This document shows, piece by piece, positions 14,025 to 18,303 of a DNA stretch of 18,303 nucleotides. The DNA is from CAZLNO01 sp964561005 (GTDB lineage: Bacteria; Pseudomonadota; Alphaproteobacteria; Kiloniellales; Rhodovibrionaceae). Position 1 is the first letter of the stretch, and each line of letters begins with the position of its first letter. Under the pieces are notes generated by a model. That model was not told the origin of the DNA. It made no database searches and worked only from the letters and a program-made list of their open reading frames with translations. The stretch lies in NCBI GenBank assembly GCA_964561005.1, contig CAZLNO010000084.1, positions 1 through 18,303 on the forward strand, read 5' to 3'. A program made the position numbers and the translations under genes.

Positions 14025-15155
14025 ATGTCCGATCCGCTTGCCACATTCAGCGATTCGCCCGATCCCGCCGACGCGGCCCGTCTCCGCCGGATGGACCGGG
14101 CGGTGAGCGACTTCCGCCGCGGCGCCCCCGTGGTCCTGCACGACGGCGACCAGTCCGCCTTGATCCTGGCCAGCGAGGCCGCGCCCGACGGCCTGCGCGA
14201 ACTTGCCACGCTGGGCGCCGCGCGCCCAGTGTTGGCCATCACAGCCCGGCGAGCGCGAAGCCTGGGCCTGACGACCACGCGCGGGGCTGCAGCGGTGGCC
14301 GTGCCGATCGCCGGGATCGACGGCCGCGACATACCGGCCATCGCCGATCCCACGGTGCCGGCCCGCGAGGCCGCGCGCAAGCTGCACGACGCGGCGCCGG
14401 CCGACGCGCTGACCGCCGGCGCGATCCAGCTCGCCAAGCTGGCGCAGCTCCTGCCGGCGGCCGTCGTGGCGCCGCTGGCCTGCCCGGATGCCAGAGCCTG
14501 GGCGAGCGCCCACGACCTGCTGGCGGCGGCCCTCGATGACGTGCTGGAGTACCGGGGCAGCGCGGTGCGCAGCCTGGCCCGCGTGGCCGAGTCGCGCGTG
14601 CCGCTGGCCGGGGCGGAGAACACGCGCATCCACGCCTTTCGCCCCGCCGACGGCGGCATCGAGCATCTGGCGATCGTGATCGGCGAGCCGCAGCCGGAGA
14701 AGGCGGTGCTGGCCCGGCTGCACTCGGAATGCTTCACCGGGGACCTGCTGGGCAGCCTGCGCTGCGACTGCGGCGACCAGCTTCGCGGCGCCATCCGCAC
14801 GATGGCCGATGCCGGCGGCGGCGTGCTGCTCTACCTGGCGCAGGAAGGACGCGGGATCGGGCTGGTGAACAAGCTGCGCGCCTACTGCCTGCAGGACGCC
14901 GGCGCCGACACCCTGGAGGCGAACGAGGCGCTGGGTTTCGACCCGGACGAGCGGCTCTACCAGCCGGCGGCGGAGATGCTGCGCCAGCTCGGCTTCCGGC
15001 GGGTGCGGCTGTTGACGAACAACCCGGAGAAGGTGGCCGCGCTGACCCACTGGGGCATCACCGTGGTCGAGCGCGTGCCGCACCACTTCCCCTCCAACGC
15101 GCACAACGCGCCCTACCTGAACGCCAAGGCCCGGCGCTTCGGCCACCTCTACTGA
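14025..15155 (+). CDS. ribA: GTP cyclohydrolase II with degenerate N-terminal DHBP-synthase-like domain
   Basis: First step of riboflavin synthesis: GTP to 2,5-diamino-6-ribosylamino-pyrimidinone phosphate, formate and pyrophosphate. The 376-residue product has a C-terminal GCHII domain (about 195-376). Its zinc ligands are Cys236, Cys247 and Cys249, with the same 11- and 2-residue spacing as E. coli Cys54/65/67. It also has the GTP loop EGRGIGLVNKLRAY, Asp308 and Arg310 (PDERLY), and LLTNNPEKV. Residues about 20-190 resemble DHBP synthase (RRGAPVVLHDGDQSALILASE) but lack the acidic DDEDRENEGD catalytic loop, so that half is probably not catalytic. Start: ATG 14025, chosen over an in-frame GTG at 14019 because of the promoter position; there is no Shine-Dalgarno. 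Riboflavin synthesis genes are not adjacent. Confidence 0.94.
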   Translation: MSDPLATFSDSPDPADAARLRRMDRAVSDFRRGAPVVLHDGDQSALILASEAAPDGLRELATLGAARPVLAITARRARSLGLTTTRGAAAVAVPIAGIDGRDIPAIADPTVPAREAARKLHDAAPADALTAGAIQLAKLAQLLPAAVVAPLACPDARAWASAHDLLAAALDDVLEYRGSAVRSLARVAESRVPLAGAENTRIHAFRPADGGIEHLAIVIGEPQPEKAVLARLHSECFTGDLLGSLRCDCGDQLRGAIRTMADAGGGVLLYLAQEGRGIGLVNKLRAYCLQDAGADTLEANEALGFDPDERLYQPAAEMLRQLGFRRVRLLTNNPEKVAALTHWGITVVERVPHHFPSNAHNAPYLNAKARRFGHLY

Positions 15156-15183
15156 GCCGGTCCGGACGGCGCCGGGGCAAGGA

Positions 15184-15208
15184 CTGCCGGCCCGGCAGGA
15201 TCTGCCGG
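15184..15208 (+). repeat. Three-arm mutually exclusive hairpin after ribA
   Basis: CTGCCGG (15184-15190), CCGGCAG (15192-15198) and CTGCCGG (15202-15208). The middle arm can pair with either neighbour. It lies 28 bp after the ribA stop and 92 bp before the next start. No T-run follows. Confidence 0.45.
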
Positions 15209-15299
15209 GACCGCTGGCCCCGTTGCCGTCCCGATCCTGGCGATTCCGGCGCTCGCGCCTTGGCACGGCGATTGCTTTCCGGTGGGCAGCGAGGTGGCA

Positions 15300-16349
15300 A
15301 TGATCTACGCGGCATCAGGCAAGGCGGAAGCACTGGCGCGCCAGCAGCAGGCCCAGGCGCAGCAACAGCAGCAAGGGCCCTCGGGCGACGGCAAGGGCAC
15401 GGCGCAGGCGTCGTTCGGCTTCGGCGACCTGCTCGATATCGTCAATCCGCTGCATCACATCCCGGTGGTCTCCAGCATCTATCGCGAGCTGTCGGGCGAC
15501 GAGATCTCCGGGCCCGCCCGCATGGCCGGGGGCACGCTCTACGGCGGACCCGTCGGCTTCGTCGCCTCGGCCTTCGACACCATCATGGCCGCCGGCAGCG
15601 GTGAGGACATGGGCGGTCAGGTCATGGCCGCCGTCTTCGGCGAGGAGGAGGCGGGCCGGCCGAGTGCCACGGCGGTGGCCGAGGCAGCGAGCCAGCCACA
15701 ACGGCAGCAGCGGGCATCCGCCGAAGGGGCCGCGCCAGCGTCCACCGAGGAGCCTGTCCAAGCCGCGCCGGCCGCGACGCCGTCCGAGGGCGCGACCAGC
15801 CGGGGAGCCAATCGAACCGCGGCATCCGGGGAATCGGGCGAAGCGCCCAAGGTCGTCACCGGCCGCGAGGCCTTGCTGGCGTTCGCGCAGGACATGAACG
15901 GCGGCGGTACGGCCCGGCGCACACCGGCGGCAGCCGCCAGCAACCCGGCGGCGCAGGAGCGCGCGGCACCCAGCGACGCCGCGACGACCCAGCATTCCGG
16001 CCAGGGCTCCGGCCGAACCCTGCGCGACTCCGAGGTCGAGTTCATGGCGTTGCGCGACAGCGACGTCAATCATTCGGCGACCCTGCGCGCCCGCATGAAG
16101 GCGGCGGACCGGCTGATGCCGGACGAGGCGCGGCACACCGCCCTGCAGGACCAGGCCCGCCCGAGCCCGTCCGCCAACGACCAGCCACGCGCCGACACCG
16201 CGTCGTCGCCCCGGTCTCGAACGGCCGACTCCGAGCCGACCTTCCAGGCGGCAGCGCCCGCCCCCGCCGCCGAGGGCGCCCCGGCGGATTTCGCCCAGCG
16301 GATGCGCGAGGCCCTGGAGAAGTACCGGGCCCTGCACGAAAACCAGTAG
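15300..16349 (+). CDS. Hypothetical protein, Gln-rich N-terminus, Gly-rich segment and long disordered region
   Basis: I do not recognise a named family. The 349-residue product starts with a short helix and a Gln run (about residues 15-26). An ordered-looking segment follows (about 38-115), with FGDLLDIVNPLHHIPVVSSIYRELSGDEI and then GGTLYGGPVGFVASAFDTIM; its Gly-rich amphipathic pattern might touch a membrane. Residues about 115-235 are Ala/Ser/Pro/Glu-rich and probably disordered. Two near-identical decapeptides follow, LRDSEVEFMA (241-250) and LRDSDVNHSA (251-260), then a charged tail ending in a predicted helix (FAQRMREALEKYRALHENQ). There is no signal peptide or clear TM segment. The ATG at 15300 has GAGGTG about 3-5 nt upstream and is preferred to the GTG at 15282. 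It lies between ribA and a transpeptidase gene on the same strand. Confidence 0.8.
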   Translation: MIYAASGKAEALARQQQAQAQQQQQGPSGDGKGTAQASFGFGDLLDIVNPLHHIPVVSSIYRELSGDEISGPARMAGGTLYGGPVGFVASAFDTIMAAGSGEDMGGQVMAAVFGEEEAGRPSATAVAEAASQPQRQQRASAEGAAPASTEEPVQAAPAATPSEGATSRGANRTAASGESGEAPKVVTGREALLAFAQDMNGGGTARRTPAAAASNPAAQERAAPSDAATTQHSGQGSGRTLRDSEVEFMALRDSDVNHSATLRARMKAADRLMPDEARHTALQDQARPSPSANDQPRADTASSPRSRTADSEPTFQAAAPAPAAEGAPADFAQRMREALEKYRALHENQ

Positions 16350-16363
16350 GCCCCCTGTGGCGC

Positions 16364-16392
16364 TTCCCCGGCGTTCGGTCATCCTCTAGCAT
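16364..16392 (+). promoter_or_regulatory. Promoter of the L,D-transpeptidase gene
   Basis: TTCCCC (16364-16369), 17-bp spacer, TAGCAT (16387-16392). Six bases separate the -10 from the ATG at 16399, so transcription should begin at the start codon. GAGG lies only 2 nt from the ATG, too close to act as a Shine-Dalgarno. Confidence 0.5.
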
Positions 16393-16398
16393 GAGGCT

Positions 16399-16929
16399 AT
16401 GCGGCTCACGGTTCGCCCGGATGGAGAGGTTTGGCGCGCCGAGTTGCCGGATGGCACCGGCTGGCGCTGCGCCGTCGGGCGCGGCGGCGTGACCCGCGCC
16501 AAGCGCGAGGGCGACGGCGCGACCCCGGTCGGCCGCTGGCCGCTGCGCCGGGTGCTGTACCGGCCGGACCGCCTGGCGGCACCCGCCACCCGCCTGCCCT
16601 GCGCCGCCATCTCGCCGCGCGACGGCTGGTGCGACGATCCGGCGCATTCGGCGTACAACCGCCCCGTCAAGCTGCCGTTCGCGGCGAGCCACGAGGCCCT
16701 GTGGCGGGACGACGCGCTTTACGACGTCGTGGTCGTGCCGGGCCACAACGACGATCCCCCTGTGCCGGGGGCCGGCAGCGCCATCTTCCTGCACCTCGCC
16801 CGGCCCGACTATGCCCCCACCGCCGGCTGCCTCGCGCTGGCGCGGGACCATCTCCTGCACGCCCTGGAGCGAATCGGCCCCGGGGACGAACTTCATGTCC
16901 TCGACCCGGACGAGGTCGCCGCGAGTTAG
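16399..16929 (+). CDS. YkuD-fold L,D-transpeptidase family protein without signal peptide
   Basis: Members of this fold form or trim 3-3 peptidoglycan cross-links or attach proteins to the wall, using a catalytic Cys. The 176-residue product is essentially the catalytic domain alone: GGVTRAKREGDGATPVGRWPLRRVLYR at the N-terminus, then NRPVKLPF, LYDVVVVPGHND, and the active site with His132 (IFLHLARPDY) and Cys144 (PTAGCLALARDHL). The usual SHGC-R motif is here TAGC-A, as in a short alphaproteobacterial subgroup. No signal peptide or membrane anchor is present, unlike classical exported L,D-transpeptidases, so location and substrate are uncertain. It starts 49 bp after the hypothetical gene but seems to have its own promoter. 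Confidence 0.88.
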   Translation: MRLTVRPDGEVWRAELPDGTGWRCAVGRGGVTRAKREGDGATPVGRWPLRRVLYRPDRLAAPATRLPCAAISPRDGWCDDPAHSAYNRPVKLPFAASHEALWRDDALYDVVVVPGHNDDPPVPGAGSAIFLHLARPDYAPTAGCLALARDHLLHALERIGPGDELHVLDPDEVAAS

Positions 16930-16952
16930 CGAGGCTGTCGCGCACTTGTGTA

Positions 16953-16980
16953 TTGTCTCCGGCTTGACCTGAAATACTTT
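16953..16980 (+). promoter_or_regulatory. Possible promoter of the lipoprotein gene
   Basis: TTGTCT (16953-16958), 16-bp spacer, TACTTT (16975-16980), in a locally AT-richer stretch. An alternative -35, TTGACC (16964-16969), has no good -10 partner. The assignment is tentative. Confidence 0.35.
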
Positions 16981-17036
16981 ATGAGAGCATCCATGCGACT
17001 GCCGGCTTTGGCCGTCGTGAACGGGAGATTGTGGCC

Positions 17037-17606
17037 ATGCGAAAGTCTTTCCTTGCCGGCGCGGCCGGTGCGACCCTGCTGGCCGTTCTGGCCGGCTGCG
17101 GCGGTCAGACGACGGTCGTGCAGCCGACCTATCGCACGTCCTACGATCCGGCCCTTCTGGTCTACGCCGCCAGCCGGGGCGGCATGAAGGTGGACATCGT
17201 GGGCGAGCCCTTCGCCGGGCGCGCCGCGGAGGTTTCGCGCACCGTGACCACGCGGCTGTCGCAGAGCATTCCGGGCGTGGACATGCCGTTCTTCACCAAG
17301 CCGCCGGCCGGGTTCGATTCGCCCTACCGGGTGGTGATGCTGTTCGATCCCTCTCCGGGCGCGAATTTCCAGGACCTTTGCACCGCGCCAGAGGGGCAGC
17401 CGACGGCCCGGTCGCCCGGCCGGGTCCAGGTGGCGGCGGCGCTGTGCTCGACCGGGCAGACGATTACCCGCGTGCGCGGCTCGGTGTCGAACGTCACCTC
17501 GCCCGACGAGGCCGGCTTCGCCGACCTGATGGGTCAGGTGGGCCGGGGGCTCTTCCTGCCGACCAACCCGGACATGAACAACGGCGGCGGCGACTTTGAC
17601 GCATGA
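17037..17606 (+). CDS. Putative lipoprotein, function unknown
   Basis: The 189-residue product has a lipoprotein signal peptide: Arg2/Lys3, a hydrophobic core, and the lipobox LAGC with the modified Cys at residue 21. After Cys21 come Gly-Gly-Gln, so the usual Lol avoidance signal (Asp at +2) is absent and outer-membrane sorting is expected. The mature part is polar, with a region YDPALLVYAASRGGMKVDIVGEPF and an IPGVDMPFFTKPP block. Two further Cys (in FQDLC and AALC) could form a disulfide. The C-terminus is Asn/Gly-rich. I recognise no named domain. The ATG at 17037 is preferred to the GTG at 17031 because GGAG lies 9 nt upstream. It may be a client of the LolA encoded earlier, as any lipoprotein would be. 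Confidence 0.85.
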   Translation: MRKSFLAGAAGATLLAVLAGCGGQTTVVQPTYRTSYDPALLVYAASRGGMKVDIVGEPFAGRAAEVSRTVTTRLSQSIPGVDMPFFTKPPAGFDSPYRVVMLFDPSPGANFQDLCTAPEGQPTARSPGRVQVAAALCSTGQTITRVRGSVSNVTSPDEAGFADLMGQVGRGLFLPTNPDMNNGGGDFDA

Positions 17607-17720
17607 CGGCGGGCCTGTCGGGAGTATCGTGCCCGCCTGCATTCCGCCGCAACCGCGGCGATCCCGCCTTGATCCTGGGCGGCGGCCATGCCTGCCGGGG
17701 CGCACGGCCGCCGCGCGGCG

Positions 17721-17734
17721 TCACGCCGGCGTGA
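17721..17734. promoter_or_regulatory. Perfect 14-bp palindrome, possible operator
   Basis: TCACGCC followed directly by GGCGTGA. Perfect dyad symmetry about 130 bp upstream of a candidate -10 suits a dimeric regulator. The binding protein is unknown. Confidence 0.35.
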
Positions 17735-17842
17735 TAGCTGGTGCGCGCCGCGTGAGCCTGGACGGGACGTTGCGTTCTTTCCCCCGGCAAAATTCCGCAA
17801 TATAGCGCTTCCCGGACTCAAGATTCCGTGACCCTCCTTTAC

Positions 17843-17871
17843 TTTTTGTGAAGCGACAGTCGATCTAGGCT
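17843..17871 (+). promoter_or_regulatory. Candidate promoter of the small secreted protein gene
   Basis: TAGGCT (17866-17871) matches the TAGNNT -10 pattern seen elsewhere in this window. The hexamer 17 bp upstream is TTTTTG, a poor -35; TTGTGA (17846-17851) is closer to consensus but gives a 14-bp spacer. The leader would be about 93 nt. TATAGC at 17801 is an alternative -10. Confidence 0.35.
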
Positions 17872-17970
17872 TTACTTGGGAAAAGCGCATCCCTCGCGTT
17901 GTGCGAAAAAGACATCGCGGTGACGAGAAAGCTTATTCGCGAACACGGAGAGAAATAGGAGGATAGCGCG

Positions 17971-18285
17971 ATGGTCGGAACGTTCGGGAACTGGAAGACC
18001 CTGGCCGCCGCCGCCACGATCGGCCTCGCCGCCGCCGTGGCCGGGCAGGCCCAGGCCGGCGGCTTCACCGAGGAGGAGCTGGCCGATATCAAGGCCCGCA
18101 ACGAGACGGCGCAAACCGTGACGCCCAGCGCCCCGACCTGGCCCAACGGCGGCACCTACGTCACGACCAAGACGGAACGCCAGTGCCCCGAGCGGGGCGG
18201 CACCTGGCCGATCGGCGGCTGCACGCAGCCGGCCCTGGGCCTGGGCCACGCGCAGGCGGAGACCTGGCCCGCCGGCGGCTACTAA
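17971..18285 (+). CDS. Small secreted protein with three TWPxGG motifs, function unknown
   Basis: The 104-residue product has a signal peptide with an Ala-rich core (about 10-28) and likely cleavage after AQA (27-29), giving a mature protein of about 75 residues. It begins GGFTEEELADIKARNE, a short acidic helix. The rest carries three copies of Thr-Trp-Pro-x-Gly-Gly at 56-61, 78-83 and 98-103, spaced 22 and 20 residues apart; the last is one residue from the C-terminus. Cys72 and Cys84 bracket the middle copy and could form a disulfide. A near-ideal TAGGAGGA lies about 8 nt before the ATG, and the leader is AT-rich, suggesting strong expression. I do not recognise the family. Confidence 0.85.
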   Translation: MVGTFGNWKTLAAAATIGLAAAVAGQAQAGGFTEEELADIKARNETAQTVTPSAPTWPNGGTYVTTKTERQCPERGGTWPIGGCTQPALGLGHAQAETWPAGGY

Positions 18286-18303
18286 GCCTTGGCGGCCCTT
18301 TCA

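Larger units (their letters stand above)
17607..17970. other. 364-bp gene-free region with hairpins and an AT-rich leader
   Basis: I see no credible gene. The first half is GC-rich with potential hairpins: GGCGGGC/GCCCGCC (17608-17637), GCGGCGGCC/GGCCGCCGC (17679-17714), and the perfect 14-bp palindrome TCACGCCGGCGTGA (17721-17734). None has a T-run, so termination after the lipoprotein gene would be weak. The second half (about 17770-17970) is clearly AT-richer than the window and leads to a strong Shine-Dalgarno, marking it as the promoter and leader of the next gene. Confidence 0.6.

Noticed and set aside
16964..16992. TTGACC near 16964 as main promoter of the lipoprotein gene
   Set aside because: Although the -35 is good, the hexamer 16-17 bp downstream (AGCATC/GCATCC) is a poor -10.
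1..18303. CRISPR arrays, insertion sequences, tRNA or rRNA genes, toxin-antitoxin or defence genes
   Set aside because: I saw no repeat-spacer periodicity, transposase, terminal inverted repeats, tRNA T-loop consensus or rRNA motif, and no recognisable defence gene.

Overview
The window is very GC-rich (about 70%) and gene-dense, with Shine-Dalgarno-led or apparently leaderless genes. It reads as an alphaproteobacterial chromosome, probably Rhodospirillales-like. That placement is an inference from the order aminotransferase - ftsK - lolA - (amidotransferase) - xthA, a CenR-like orphan response regulator, and a GTP cyclohydrolase II with a decayed N-terminal DHBP-synthase-like domain. I see no phage, insertion sequence, CRISPR array, tRNA or rRNA. 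Base and codon use look uniform, so this appears to be core chromosome.

Left part, minus strand (1-2970): a DEAD-box RNA helicase with a basic repetitive tail (cut by the window edge) lies 50 bp downstream of infA (IF-1 with an Arg/Gly-rich tail). These probably form one translation/RNA-remodelling operon, preceded by 413 bp without a gene but with several palindromes. Next is a homocysteine S-methyltransferase, transcribed away from the following operon.

Centre, plus strand (3154-10175): a dapC-like aminotransferase, ftsK (division/chromosome translocase) and lolA (lipoprotein chaperone) form a cell-envelope/division cluster. They are followed by a PuuD-like class I amidotransferase, a structured intergenic stretch ending in a strong intrinsic terminator, xthA, and a small membrane protein with a PH-like domain.

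Right part (10252-18285): a six-TM class III nucleotide cyclase (minus), an MFS transporter (plus), a CenR-like response regulator (minus, its 3' end overlapping the transporter), RibA, a low-complexity conserved-looking protein, a YkuD L,D-transpeptidase without a signal peptide, a lipoprotein, and a small secreted protein with three TWPxGG motifs.

The most interesting sub-gene signal is a recurring promoter architecture. Six promoters have a -35-like hexamer, exactly 17 bp of spacer, and a -10 that is mostly TAGNNN. At four of them the start codon lies at or next to the predicted transcription start with no usable Shine-Dalgarno, which suggests leaderless mRNAs. A fifth predicts transcription starting on the ATG of a 10-codon upstream ORF whose stop overlaps the dapC start. 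No obvious new defence or mobile system is present.
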